Of a stretch of 64,000 nucleotides of DNA, positions 12,851-24,352 are shown piece after piece. The stretch comes from Voacanga thouarsii (lineage: Eukaryota; Streptophyta; Magnoliopsida; Gentianales; Apocynaceae): NCBI GenBank assembly GCA_026120185.1, contig JANUWF010001110.1, positions 156,001 through 220,000 of the forward strand, in the 5' to 3' direction. Both the position numbers and the translations under genes were made by a program. The notes below the pieces were generated by a model that was not told where the DNA came from, did no database searches, and worked only from the letters and a program-made list of their open reading frames with translations. The number at the start of each line of letters is the position of its first letter. The stretch's first letter is position 1.

Positions 12851-15800
12851 TTAAAACCTTACTAGATAAAAACCCGGTGGGAAAAAAAATCTAGTGAAGG
12901 AAAAAGAGTACATTATTCTATATGTATGTTTATTACTCCCCCGATGAGATGATTCCTTTAAATCTTTAAACCGACGCATACCGATTTTATATCTCAACTT
13001 TTCAAATGTTGCCGTCGGTAAAGTCTTCGTGAAAATATCTGCGAGGTTGTCACATGACCGAATTTGTAGCACATCAATTTCACATTTCTTCCGGAGTTCA
13101 TGAGTAAAGAAGAATTTTGGTGAAATATGTTTTGTCCGATCTCCTTTAATATATCCTCCTCGTAATTGAGCTATGCAAGCTGCATTGTCTTCATAAAGAG
13201 GAGTTGGAATACCTTTGATTGATGATAATCCACAACTTTCTCGGATATAATGAATCATGGATCTTAGCCATACACATTCTCGACTTGCTTCATGAATGGC
13301 TATAATTTCGAGCATGATTTGAAGAAGTAGTTGCTATAGATTGTTTCGTAGAACGCCATGATATAGCAGTATTTCCACATGTAAATAGATAGCCCGTTTG
13401 AGAACGTGCTTTATGTGGATCAGATAAATAACCGAGCATCTCGCATAACCTATCAATGTTGGACTGGTTTTATTTGAATAAAATAATCCGAGATCAATTG
13501 TACCTTGGAGATATCGAAGGACTTGTTTAATTCCATTCCAATGTCGTCGTGTTGGTGAAGAACTAAATCTTGCTAATAAATTGACAGTGAAAGCAATATC
13601 GGGCCGTGTGTTATTAGCAAGATACATCAATGCACCAATTGCACTCGAGATATGGTACTTCAGGACCAAGGAGTTCTTCATCATTTTCTTGAGGTCGGAA
13701 AGGATCTTTATCCACATTTAATGATCGGACGATCATTGGAATACTCAATGGATGTGCTTTGTCCATGTAAAATCTTTTTAGCACTTTTGCTTGTATATGT
13801 TGATTGATGAATAAATGTTCCACTCTCCAAATGTTCAATTTGTAAACCAAGGCAAAATTTGGTTTTACCAAAATCCTTGATTTCGAATTCTCTTTTTAAA
13901 TAATCAATTGTTTCTTGGAGCTCTTCAGGAGTTCCAATAAGATTAATATCATCAACATATATAGCTAATATCACAAATTTAGAACCAGATTTCTTAATAA
14001 AAACGCATGGACATACCTGGTCATTTTTAAATCCCGCTTTCAATAAATATTCACTAAGACGTGTGAACCACATGCGCCGGATTGCTTCAGGCCATATAAT
14101 GATTTCTGCAACTTGATGGAGTAATTTTCACGAGGATAATGTTTATATGCTTCGGGCATATGAAATCCTTCGGGGATTTTCATGTAAACATCATTTTCTA
14201 AATTTCCATACAAGTAAGCAGTGACAACATCTAATAGGCGCATATCTATCTTTTCATGTACTTGCCAAACTGATAAGATATCGGAGTGTAATAGCATCAA
14301 CAACAGGAGAATAAGTTTCATCATAATCAATACCTGGTCTTTGTGAAAAACCTTGGGCTACTAATCGCGCTTTATATCGAACGATTTCACTCTTTTCATT
14401 GCGCTTTCGCACAAATATCCATTTGTAGCCAACAGGTTTTACACCTTCTGGTGTTCGGACTGCAGTCCGAAGACTTCACGTTTTGCCGCTGCATTTAACT
14501 CCGATTGAATCGCATCTTTCCATTGCAGCCAATCTTTTCTATGCCGACATTCATCAATCGATATTGGTTCGGGATCATCATTATCCTGTGTAACATCAAG
14601 AGATATATTGTATGCAAATATATTATCAATAACAGTTTCTATCCGATTCCAACATCTACCGGAAGTGGTATAATTGATAGAAATTTCAGTATTACTTTCA
14701 TCAACTTCGGTTCTTTGTCATCGGTTCTCTCTTGGTCTTTATCATTCTTTTCTTCAATATGATCTTCCGGATCATTTAATCCTCTTTTCTTTCGAGGATT
14801 TTTATCTTTAGAACCAAGAGGTCGGCCACGCTTCCGGCGTGTTTTTGACTCAACGACTATAGGTATAATATTTTGTTCTCACTGGAACTTCAATTCGAAT
14901 AGGAGCATTTATAGTTGGAATATGCGATTTTGTAACTCTTCCGGAGTCAACAAAAGCGTCCGGCATTTGATTTGCAATGCTTTGCAAATGAATTATCTTT
15001 TGAACTTCAAGTTCACATGCGCTTGTGCGCGGATCAAGATAATTTAATGATGTTGTCCAATCAAGATCCTTTTTATACTGTTTGGGTTCTCCCCTAATTT
15101 AGGGAATAATGATTCATCAAAATGACAATCAACAAATCTTGCTCGTGAATACATCTCCGTCGTGGGTTCAACATACCCGATAATAGAGGGAGAATCATAT
15201 CCAACGTATATCCCTTTCTTCTTTGAGGACCCATCTTTGTACGTTGGTTTGGTGCAATTGGAATATATACAAGACACCCAAAAATTCTTAAATGAGCAAT
15301 ATTTGGTTCCGACCCAAAAGCCAATTGCAAAGGAGAGAATTTATGATAACTAGTCGGTCTTATACGTACAAGTGTTGCAAGCATGTAGAATAGCATGTCC
15401 CCGAGCGAGATGTTGGGAGATTTGTTTTCATTAATAATGGTCTAGCAATTAATTGTAATCGTTTAATCAAAGATTCAAGCAAGACCATTCCGTGTGTGAA
15501 CATGAGCTACAGGATGTTCAACATTAATCTCAATTGACATGCAATATGCATCAAAAGCATGTGATGAAAATTCACCAGACATTATCCAAACGGATATTTT
15601 TAATGTGATGGTCCGGAAATTGTGCTCGTAATTTAATTATTTGAGCAAGTAATCTCGCAAACGCCAGGTTGCGAGTAGATAATAAACATACATGTGACCA
15701 TCGGGATGATGCATCAATTAAGACCATAAAATATTTGAACGGTCCACATGGTGGATCAATAGGTCCACAAATATCTCCGTGAATCTGCTTCGAGAAATGT

Positions 15801-16432
15801 AGGACTTTCAGCTCCTACTTTTACCGGTGATGGTTTAACAATTAATTTTCCTAGGGAACATGCAAGTACATGCGAATTTTTCTGATGTTAATATCCTTTT
15901 ATTTTTTAAAGGATGACCATGTGTATTCTCAATGATTCTTCTCATCATGGTAGATCCCGGATGACCCAACCGGTCATGCCAAATGCTAAAAGTAATAGGA
16001 TCGAGTAAACTTCGGTTTACTAGATGATGAATTTCAATTGTACGTATTTTTACAAAATATAGACCAAGTAGAAAAAGACGGCAGCTTTTCTAATACCGAT
16101 TTCTTACCCAAATGCATTTGAGTAATAAAAAGATGCTCAATCCCATTTTCCTCATTTGTTTCAACATGATACCCATTTCCGCGGATATCTTTAAAACTCA
16201 ATAAATTTCTTCTGGATTTTGAGGAAAATAGTGCCTTATCAATAATAATTGTTGTTCCTTTAGACAACAATATACTAACTCTTCCGGAGCCCTCAATTAC
16301 ATTTGCACTATCGTTTATCGTATAAATATTTATTTCTCCCATTTTGAGATCGGAAAAATATTTCTCATTTTTTAGTATGGTGTGTGTAGTTCCACTATCA
16401 ATAATGCATATATCATCATTAACAATGACCAT
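12851..16432 (-). pseudogene. Copia-4 pol (protease-integrase-RT-RNase H), frameshifted
   Basis: Protease CIIDSGTTHTI lies at the upper end (16432-16034). Degenerate pre-integrase and integrase follow between 16030 and 15044 (for example LAFGSEPNIAHLRIFGCLVY at 15333-15274). RT fragments lie at 14330-13334, including KSLYGLKQSG, VILAIYVDDINLIG (about 13960) and YLANNTRPDIAFTVNLLARF. RNase H, 13315-12851, contains LYEDNAACIAQL and DNLADIFTKTLP. Domains fall in at least five different frame segments, so several indels are present. The missing gag and the broken frame mean it cannot supply its own proteins. Confidence 0.88.
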
Positions 16433-16511
16433 CCGTCTTCCGGCTTTGGTAACAGTAAACTCGTGCTTAGTCTTCCGGCTTTTGTACCGGTAGAGACTCG
16501 TGTCGATAACG

Positions 16512-16868
16512 TGTTATAAAATTAGGGTAGTGTTAGAATAAAATCTACACACTACACACTAAGAAAATTCTAACTATTCTTTACACAAGAATTTCTCTTC
16601 AAACTTCTCTCTTTCTTTCTCTCACAATTCTTTCTCTAATCTTTCTTTCACTAATCTTTGTTTCACAAAATGATAGTGTATTACAAGCTTAGAGAATAGC
16701 TCTATTTATAGAGCTCTAATTAGTGAAATACATCATGGCATACATCATCTTCAATTAATGGTGTCTCCACTAAATGGTGGACATCCATAAAAATCTTCTA
16801 ATAATTCACATAAATCCATAATTAGTGGAGCCTCCACTAACTAATGGAGATTCCAATAATTCATAACA
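16512..16868 (-). repeat. 5' LTR of Copia-4
   Basis: Same 357-bp sequence as 12453-12809 apart from a C/G and a G/A difference. Inside it, the minus strand continues CGTTATCGACACGAGTCTC. This is not the initiator-Met primer type seen in Copia-1 and the SIRE element; the primer tRNA was not identified. Confidence 0.93.
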
Positions 16869-17216
16869 CATAAATATTTTTCCAAAAATTTGCGGATTGT
16901 TTAAGAATATTGGGTAGCACGAGTCGGTGCTTAACAATTCTTGGACTTATTCGGACACCTTGGGTTGAGTCTAGCCCCAATTAAAAGGATTTGAAGGCCC
17001 GGTTTAGTGGTTTTTAAATCCACTCAATTTTACCCCGAACGATTTGTTTCCGGATGCCGGATGCGTCTCCCATATCACAATCTGCATTCAATCCAATTTA
17101 GCCCATGTTATTACATGTTGACGGTTGAGGTCAATGGCTGGGCCAAAAATTTCGTGCGGACAAATGATTTTATTATAAATTTAATTTTTTTTAAAAGAAA
17201 GGTAAGATTTATGAAG

Positions 17217-17277
<61 letters not shown>

Positions 17278-17825
17278 GTATTCAATGACAGATAGAAGGT
17301 TTTTAAATTTTTGAGAGGAGGATAAGGTGACATTCGGCCTCTCGTTGAAGTAGAATTGCTTTGTTTTTATTTATTTTAATATATTTTTAATAATTTTTAA
17401 AATTTTAAATTGTTTTTAACTATCCTGGGGGGTCTAGATTTAGCTTAAAATGCTAAAAACAACTGTTTTGTATAAGTTATTGAACAAAATATTATTATTA
17501 TTAATCTTTTTAAAACAAATTTATGAATAATTTAATTTTTTATATCAATGAAAATATATATAAATCCAACGGATAACTTATGATGTGGTAAATCGTAATA
17601 CTAACTAATGGAGATATGTAATCTTGTTACAATAATAGATTGTTTATTAGTCTTTCTCACAACTGTACACATTTTATATGTCATGTATATTTTGCAATTT
17701 AACAAATGAAGAAACACACACATAGCACTATCATTATCATACTATCACTCCACCACAGAAAATTATACTGATGATTAAAATTTCTTTGAGAATTAAAATC
17801 TAAGTACTACTCCCTCGATTTCAAT
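16869..17825. other. Intergenic region downstream of the NLR gene, no gene seen
   Basis: AT-rich. It includes the microsatellite at 17223-17280. ORFs here are short and low-complexity. Confidence 0.5.
17223..17280. repeat. (TA)n-(TGTA)n microsatellite
   Basis: About 42 bp of uninterrupted TA followed by four TGTA units. It generates a spurious IYIYIY ORF. Confidence 0.97.
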
Positions 17826-17975
17826 CTAAGAAGAACAACTTGCCAATGCAGGATTAATATGTGAAATAAACTCTGATGTGGGCTCATCAATGCCAACGAG
17901 CTTAGCTCCATCAAGTGGAAGTGGTGGATTGTGTCTACAATCCTGCCCGGTGGTATTTACAACATACAATTGAGT
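17826..17975 (-). pseudogene. Possible NLR-linker-like coding scrap
   Basis: A 49-codon open stretch on the minus strand, without start codon, ending SHINPALASCSS-stop. Its segment KLVGIDEPTSEFISHI resembles DLVGIEAPKKELVSHI, the linker just before the NB-ARC domain of the neighbouring NLR gene (9-10 of 16 residues alike). It could be a remnant of a second NLR copy, but it is short and may be chance. Confidence 0.25.
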
Positions 17976-18200
17976 CTAAATAGAGATAACATGTCTCTAA
18001 ATTTGAGAGTTGGTTTATTATTTGGAGAAAGTTTACTAACCATAAATATTTATTTTTATACGAAGAAAGTGCTAAACAAAAATTAACTTTATTCACGTTA
18101 CACAACAAGAACAAAGTAAAAGAAAATTAACAAACAAATGTGAAAATTGATATACAAACCATCACAGGATCCTTGAAATTCCCAATTCCATTTTCAGTAT

Positions 18201-20954
18201 TCACAGGTAATGCCCAACCCATTTGCCATCTACCCAGTATCCTACCAAAATCTCGAGGACATGAGCAATTTTTTTATAATTCTCACTTTCTGTCTTTCCA
18301 TTCTCCATCTCTGTAATTAACTCCTTTTGCATTTCCACAAACTCAACTCGTTGTAGTTCACTCAAGTTTTGAATGCCCTGTGGCAGCTTCTCCACCAATT
18401 TGCAGTCCTCCATTCGTAACTTCTTGAGATGAGGCATTGCACCCTCCTCTATGTTTACATGTCTCAATTGTTTTAGCTGAACTAGACCCAAAAACTCCAG
18501 CTTTTTATATCCTTCAGCTTTGAAACACAATTCCTCTTCTTCGTAAGCTTGAACGAGACTAAGGTGGACCAGATTGGGCAAGAGTTGAAGGCATTCCATT
18601 TGGTCTTTCATCAGCCTGCTCTTCAACAAATCTAAGCATGCCAATCCGTAAAGAGAAGGTACCCATGGTGGTACGTTCTCCAAACGCCCAACCAATAGTA
18701 GTCGTTGAAGAAATTGAGGAATTGTGGACATGGAATGCTGCAAATCGAGGATCTCATCTTCATTCTTTGACACAACATCTAATTCACAGAGGTTGGTTAA
18801 CATCTCAAGAGAGCGGCACAACTGCTTTCCATCTTCTCTTCTCAGCTTTGTGATGCCAAGTCTCCTCAATTGCCTTAGCTTTCCTATCTCCTTTACTATT
18901 TTATCTTTATCTGCATCCACGAAGTACAAAGTCTGCAAGGAGGAGAGTCTTCTAATTTCATTTGGACATCTAAAGCCACGTATTGAATAGTAACCTGACT
19001 GATACAACCAAAGTGCTTGAAGTTTTCCAAGCTTGAGGATCTCAATGGGAAGCTCCGTCACTTCTGTGTTGGCCAAAGATAGAAATTCAAGGTTTTGAAG
19101 GTTCTTGATGGATTTAGAAATCACTTTCAGTTTTGAACCATCCAAATTTAGATACTTCAAATGAAATAATTTAAAAACTTCCTCTGGAATGTTCTCTAAT
19201 GGTGATCTGCTCAAATGTAGAACCTTTAGCAGTTTGGATCTACCACATAAAAATTTCAAAAAAGATGAACTGGACATATGATCTACGTAATCAAACATTA
19301 CCAAGGATCGAAGGTGTTTAGACCGAATATCTTCTTGTGTATCATCATTGAACTTATGAATCACCAGTCGTCTGATATTATCTAACTCTTTTGTGTATCT
19401 TTCTTTGACAGTAAAGATTCCGTGTTCTTTTGCTTTGGAAAGAGCTATTTCTCGTATAAGGTCATGGACATGATACGTATCAAATCTAGCATTATCTCGT
19501 ATCAATCTAATTAAGCCTCGATTCACAAGTTCATTCATATACTCCTTAGCAATTCCTACACTCAACATTCCTTCTCTATCTGCTACAAACCCTTCTGAGA
19601 TAAGCAATTCACTTAGCTCAATTGCACTTATTTTAGAATCTTCAGGATAGAGGCTTATATACAAAAGACAATATTTAAGATAATAAGGTAAATCATTATA
19701 ACTTCGAAGTAATATCTTCTTTAATTGATTGAGTTTGCTTGTTCCTTCTAATTTACCACCAAGGCTGCGATGAACCTTCTCCCATTCTTCTAATCTAGTT
19801 TTGTCCTTCAAAAACAAAATTCCACTAATGGAAACAATTGCAAGTGGCAAACCCTCACACTTCTTCAGTATCCTACGTGAAATAGTCCATAAATGCGAAG
19901 GACAACATTTATCTTCAAATGTTTTATTGCAAAATAAGGTCCATGCTTCTTCATCAGACAAAGCTTTCATTTTGTAGACATATCCGTGGTTTTGATTGCA
20001 AGATGACAAAGCAACATCTGCAATCCGTGTAGTGAGCATTACACGACTACCACAGTTAAAATCAGGTAATGCACATTCAAAAGCCTCCCAAGCATCAATG
20101 CTCCATATATCATCAAAGATAATAATGTACCTTCTTTCTTGGAGAAAATCCTTGAGAAATAATTTTAGGCCATCAACATCCTTGGATTCCACTTCTTGAG
20201 GGACCTGCTCCTTGATTTCTACATGCAACTGTTGAATTAAGTTCTTGAGAATCAACTCGATTTTGAATGTTTGGGAAATCGTTACCCAAGCATGGCTGTG
20301 AAATCCTCTCTTCACATTAGTATCTTCATAAACTCTTCTTACCAAAGTTGTTTTCCCCATCCCCCCCATCCCCAGGACCGAAACTACATTCAGGTGGGGA
20401 TTGTCATCAAGAATATGTGACACGAGCTCTTTTTTGGGCGCTTCGATCCCGACAAGATCAGTTTCTTCAAGAAGGATTGCACGCCCCCGAATATCTCTCA
20501 CCGTGTTATCCTCAATAGAAATTGAAGAGCCTGTTCCATGAATACCATAATCCAATCTGTATCTTTGATGCCTAACAGAAATATTTTCCACTCTGTATTT
20601 GATCTCATTTATCTTATTGGAAAACTGATGGTGAGAGCTCAGAGTCTTTATAGATGTGTAAATATTTTGAACACGTCCATAAAACCCCCCACCACCACGA
20701 CGAGCAAAGATGAGCATAAACTCGTCAATTACATCTTCGATGTCATAAGCTGCTTCTCGGACCTGCTTCACCCATTCTTGAAGTTCATTGTTTTGTTCAT
20801 GTTCAGCTTCAACATCTCTGAGGAAAGCCCTCATGCTCCCAAGTTCATCGTTGATGAATTGCAGCCCCCGACGTAGCCCTCTCAAGTGTGCATACTCTTG
20901 TTGCAACAAGATCGAGAGCTGTCTTAGTACAAAGGCTACAACACTCTCTGCCAT
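18201..20954 (-). CDS. CC-NB-ARC-LRR disease resistance protein (RPM1-like)
   Basis: A predicted intracellular immune receptor of 917 residues in a single uninterrupted exon. I start it at MAESVV, the usual opening of this family; an in-frame Met lies 4 codons upstream. The Rx-type coiled-coil domain spans about 1-140 with the EDVID motif at 73-77. NB-ARC shows the P-loop GMGGMGKTT (195-203), kinase-2 IIIFDDIW (277-284), RNBS-B GSRVMLTTR (302-310), GLPLA (368-372), RNBS-D CLLYISLYPED (429-439) and VHD in the MHD position (496-498). About a dozen LRRs follow from about 530 to 890. Length and motif order are normal for the RPM1 type. CC-NLRs switch between ADP and ATP states and assemble into resistosomes; this gene's effector is unknown. 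It is flanked by retrotransposons on both sides. Confidence 0.95.
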   Translation of the reverse strand: MAESVVAFVLRQLSILLQQEYAHLRGLRRGLQFINDELGSMRAFLRDVEAEHEQNNELQEWVKQVREAAYDIEDVIDEFMLIFARRGGGGFYGRVQNIYTSIKTLSSHHQFSNKINEIKYRVENISVRHQRYRLDYGIHGTGSSISIEDNTVRDIRGRAILLEETDLVGIEAPKKELVSHILDDNPHLNVVSVLGMGGMGKTTLVRRVYEDTNVKRGFHSHAWVTISQTFKIELILKNLIQQLHVEIKEQVPQEVESKDVDGLKLFLKDFLQERRYIIIFDDIWSIDAWEAFECALPDFNCGSRVMLTTRIADVALSSCNQNHGYVYKMKALSDEEAWTLFCNKTFEDKCCPSHLWTISRRILKKCEGLPLAIVSISGILFLKDKTRLEEWEKVHRSLGGKLEGTSKLNQLKKILLRSYNDLPYYLKYCLLYISLYPEDSKISAIELSELLISEGFVADREGMLSVGIAKEYMNELVNRGLIRLIRDNARFDTYHVHDLIREIALSKAKEHGIFTVKERYTKELDNIRRLVIHKFNDDTQEDIRSKHLRSLVMFDYVDHMSSSSFLKFLCGRSKLLKVLHLSRSPLENIPEEVFKLFHLKYLNLDGSKLKVISKSIKNLQNLEFLSLANTEVTELPIEILKLGKLQALWLYQSGYYSIRGFRCPNEIRRLSSLQTLYFVDADKDKIVKEIGKLRQLRRLGITKLRREDGKQLCRSLEMLTNLCELDVVSKNEDEILDLQHSMSTIPQFLQRLLLVGRLENVPPWVPSLYGLACLDLLKSRLMKDQMECLQLLPNLVHLSLVQAYEEEELCFKAEGYKKLEFLGLVQLKQLRHVNIEEGAMPHLKKLRMEDCKLVEKLPQGIQNLSELQRVEFVEMQKELITEMENGKTESENYKKIAHVLEILVGYWVDGKWVGHYL

Positions 20955-21789
20955 ATTCACCCTCACTCGCTCAGGCTTGAAGAATTTCAGGAGGTTTGAA
21001 TTTTGTGGATTTTTGGTGGTGTGTGTTGCTTATGGGATAAAGGCTGCTAGCTGGATTATTGGAGTATTCATATGATAAATTCCCGTTCAATTTCCCGCAA
21101 GATGTTTCAAAGGCCACTGGTAATTTACAATTGACTGATTGAGACTACTTGGTCCATGCATTGATAACACGGTTTCGGTAGGTAAGAGAAGGAAAATTAG
21201 GTCAGCTTTTTGAACTCGAGTTCTTTTTATGATTTCTTATTTCCTTCTCTCTGTCTCTTGGAGAAAAAGAAATCCCCCTCCTCCCCCCCCCCGAAAAAAA
21301 GGAAAAATGCTACTGCTTTCTGTTAAAAAATTTAGAAATTAAAGATTAGAATAGCACTGATAGAAATGAAATTGAAGTTTCTCTGAAAGCATTCTAAAGA
21401 ATTTACCAATTTCAACGTCAAAAATCAAGTATTTTCATTGAAGTTTCTCCAGAAAGAAAATGCTTTTCAAAGAGACAGAAAGGAAGAAGTTTGGAAATTT
21501 CAGGTCTTCCAAGCGTATCCCCACAAAAGATGTAAGCAAAACTAATAAATGGGTCTCCAAACATTTCAAATCTTTGGTCCTTTCAGGGTTTTGGATTGTG
21601 GAAAACGTAGGTCTATTAACAATAATAAAAAAATTTAAATTGAATAGATCTTTCAAAGGAAAATACTTAAAAAAATATACCGTAAAAACCAAAACTTTAG
21701 AAATTTCAAGTTTTCCAAACATTGTCCAATAAAAGATGGACTATGTAACATCACATTTGTCGTTATTTTACTTTTTTATTTTGTACTTC

Positions 21790-21794
<5 letters not shown>
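20955..21794. other. Upstream region of the NLR gene, no gene seen
   Basis: Presumed promoter and 5' UTR of the minus-strand NLR gene, plus AT-rich intergenic DNA. A C10 run followed by A7 lies near 21284-21300. Two related short segments (GAAATTTCAGGTCTTCCAA near 21494 and a diverged copy near 21700) are present. No reliable promoter element could be assigned. Confidence 0.4.

Positions 21795-21826
<32 letters not shown>
21795..21826. repeat. (AT)16 microsatellite abutting Tat-A
   Basis: Uninterrupted AT repeat ending three bases before the LTR start of Tat-A at 21830. Confidence 0.97.
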
Positions 21827-21829
<3 letters not shown>

Positions 21830-22538
21830 TGTTGACGTTAGCTCTGCCGAGCCGACACAACGACTACTTTGAACCGATATCGATTGAATAAATTGGGACG
21901 AGCCGATAAAGTCAACCGTTCAAGCAGTCGATAGCCATGGTCAACATCGGCACCGCGGAACCGATAAGAAGGAAAACAGATTCCTAATCTTTCGGTGCAA
22001 GAATCCTACACGACCGGTGGGAGTATTCTTTGGTTGAAAGAAATTCCACGATTTGTTAGTGACTCGCTTGCAGCCACTATAAAATGAGGAGCATCACCCA
22101 GGACAGGGACAATCAAACGATCAACCAACAATATTCAATTTCGATTTCTTTTACTTCATCATTTACAGCTTTTTAGTCTAGGATCTCAATTCCTTATGGC
22201 TTTCTTACTGCTTTGTTATTGCTTTTCTTTACAAGCGTTGTTTATAATTTTTCTTACAGCTTCCTGTTCGTATTTTCGATATTAGACTTTTTCTGTACCT
22301 TCCATTAAGTAGGTTAATACAAGTATTCTTCCATTTTCCCAGAAAAGTCCTTCCGTTTAGTATTCTCAACTGACTTTCTTAAACCCTTTCTATAGTAAGT
22401 TCAAGGAACCTAATCCCTGATTAAAAAAAAAAAAAAGATCTGATACCATTTTCTGTTACGCCATATCGGATCGTTTGTGTTTATCGGATACGAAGCCAAT
22501 CCCCGTTTGCATCGGCTCCCTATTTTGACAGCAACACA
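21830..22538 (+). repeat. 5' LTR of Tat-A
   Basis: Begins TGTTGACG, the same start as the Tat-B 3' LTR (38592), and ends CAACACA just before the conserved TTGGCACGCCCAGTGGGACC. Only this copy is present. The first half is moderately GC-rich with repeated CCGAT words; the 3' half is T-rich. Confidence 0.8.
22078..22084 (+). promoter_or_regulatory. TATA box in Tat-A LTR
   Basis: TATAAAA in the context GCCACTATAAAATGAGGAGC, about 250 bp into the LTR, is a good candidate core promoter for the element RNA. Confidence 0.6.
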
Positions 22539-22540
22539 GA

Positions 22541-22560
22541 TTGGCACGCCCAGTGGGACC
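22541..22560 (+). other. Primer-binding site candidate of Tat-A
   Basis: TTGGCACGCCCAGTGGGACC directly follows the LTR and recurs in Tat-B (29435-29454, with two changes). Its position and conservation indicate the primer site; the tRNA was not identified. Confidence 0.6.
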
Positions 22561-22576
22561 AGAGGTTGGTATTCGC

Positions 22577-24343
22577 ATGCTATTGCGGTCAAGACGAACG
22601 ATGGCAAACAACTCACAACAGCCACAGGCACCGGAGATGTCTGAGCGACCCCCAGTCCGTGCTCTCCAGGGAGTCTTTGACCCTTCAGTTACTACTACCA
22701 GTTGTACTTAGGGTACTTCTGTGGAGCAAGGGGGTCAATCCTCGCCCCTACCCCCGCCACCGGCGCCTCAGTCGATGTCCACCTCATTGACTGCCATTCG
22801 ACATACTATGGAACAATGTACTGGCGAGCTCTTACAAGGACTTATTCCACAATTCGCTACTATTTTTCAACCCCTACTTCAGAATGAGCTTCAACAATTT
22901 GCGCAGAGGCAAAATGCGCAAACCATTGTTCAGTCATCGGGATACCATGCACAAGGAACAAACATGGCACCTGCATACCCCGTGCCATCGGTTGATGGTG
23001 CACCATCTCATGACTCAGTACACCTCCTGCGAAGAGAAATGGGCTTTCCTGCTACCGGGGGGCATCAAGTTCCAAGAGTGTTGGCTCAAAACACGTTGCC
23101 AACAGAAATGTTTCCAGGCAGAAGTCCAGTCCCGTTGACAGGATTATCGTCGACGTATGAAACAGTTCCGAACCTGGTTAGGGGAAACATGCCGCCATTT
23201 GGGGGGCAGCCGAATTACTCGGTTCCTTACCCTCCTTCATATTCGGTACTCACAGCGGCTAACCCAGGGTAAAGGATTGGAAATACTGAACCGTCTACAG
23301 GACAGGGTCCCAGACCCGTCCTGCCAACTCCCTCACCTTAGTTTCAACAGCCGTACTAGCCGGTAGATATGGGAGTGAAAATGTTCCGACGACAGTTACA
23401 GGATCGGCTCGTATACCAAAAACCTTACCCTGAGTGGGTGGACTCCATGGCGGTACTTCCTTGAGGTTACAAGCTGCCGGAGTTTTCAACATTTTTCGGT
23501 GAAGACAACAAGTCCACTATAGAACATATCGAGAGATTCACAGCACAATGCGGTAAGTTGGGGAACAATGAATGGCATAAGTTACAATTGTTTTCATTAT
23601 CTTTGACAGGAGCAGCTTTCACATGGTATGCCAATCTAGTTCCTGATTCTGTATACTCATGGGCTGACATGGAGAGAATGTTCCACCAATGCTTCTTTAA
23701 ACCGGTATCGAAAGTTTCTATCGCGGACCTCTTGGCCATAAGACAAAAGGGATCAGAAGATGTGGCGGACTTTATTGAATGTTTCCGGCAAACTAAGTCC
23801 AAATGTACAACCCAGTTGCCTGAAACAGAATGCGCAAGAATTGCTATTAGCAGGATGCATCTGCAGCTCAAATAACGACTCATTCTCCAAGACTTCTCGA
23901 ATTTGTACCGGCTATTGTCTCACGCTGTGAGAATAGAGGAGATGATCAGGGAGAAAGAGAATAGGCGTTCCGTCAAGTTCTCTCATGGTCAGACAATGAT
24001 ATCTGTCATAGATGACACTAATGATGAAAACGAAGAGCAGGCGATAGAGGTGATGGCAGCGGAATTAGTAAAAGGTGCATCCTATATGTGTTCTCACTTA
24101 AAGCCCAGTAAAGGAAATGAGGAAATTGCCACATCAGGACCCTCCTATTCATTTGATGTCTCAAAAGCTGAACAAATCTTCGACCAACTGGTGGCAGATA
24201 AACAGATTCGTCTGGCTTATGGACACAAGATCCCCAGCCCAGAAGAATTGAAAGGAAAAAAGTATTGTAAATGGCATAATTCTTTTTCACATAGTACTAA
24301 CAGTTGTATTATTTTCAAGAATATCATTCAGAAGGCTATCTAG
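22577..24343 (+). pseudogene. Tat-A gag
   Basis: Structural protein of the retrotransposon particle. One frame runs from ATG at 22577 (a second ATG at 22601) to beyond 24343, with stops near 22709, 23270, 23461, 23873, 23900 and 24341. A Pro-rich N-terminus is followed by the retrotransposon gag core at about 23558-23875 (FTWYANLVPDSVYSWADMER, then IRQKGSEDVADFIECFRQ), then a region ending CKWHNSFSHSTNSC, which looks like a degenerate zinc-binding segment before protease. The equivalent ATG in Tat-B is followed at once by a stop, which is why I take 22577 as the ancestral start. Confidence 0.82.
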
Positions 24344-24352
24344 GACGGAAGA

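Larger units (their letters stand above)
12453..16868 (-). mobile_element. Compact Copia element with near-identical LTRs and no gag (Copia-4)
   Basis: Two 357-bp LTRs (12453-12809 and 16512-16868) flank 3.7 kb of minus-strand pol. By eye the LTRs differ at only two positions, so the insertion is recent. The internal region begins directly with protease: only 79 bp separates the 5' LTR from the protease ORF, so gag is missing. Pol carries several frameshifts. The contrast between young LTRs and ruined coding suggests movement in trans as a non-autonomous copy. A clear 5-bp target duplication is not visible (CAT on both sides at most). Confidence 0.92.

Noticed and set aside
17007..17288. ORF with an IYIYIY tail
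   Set aside because: It ends in a TA microsatellite and has no similarity I recognise.
22410..22631. Minus-strand ORF across the Tat-A primer site
   Set aside because: It spans LTR, primer site and gag start in the wrong orientation; a shadow ORF.
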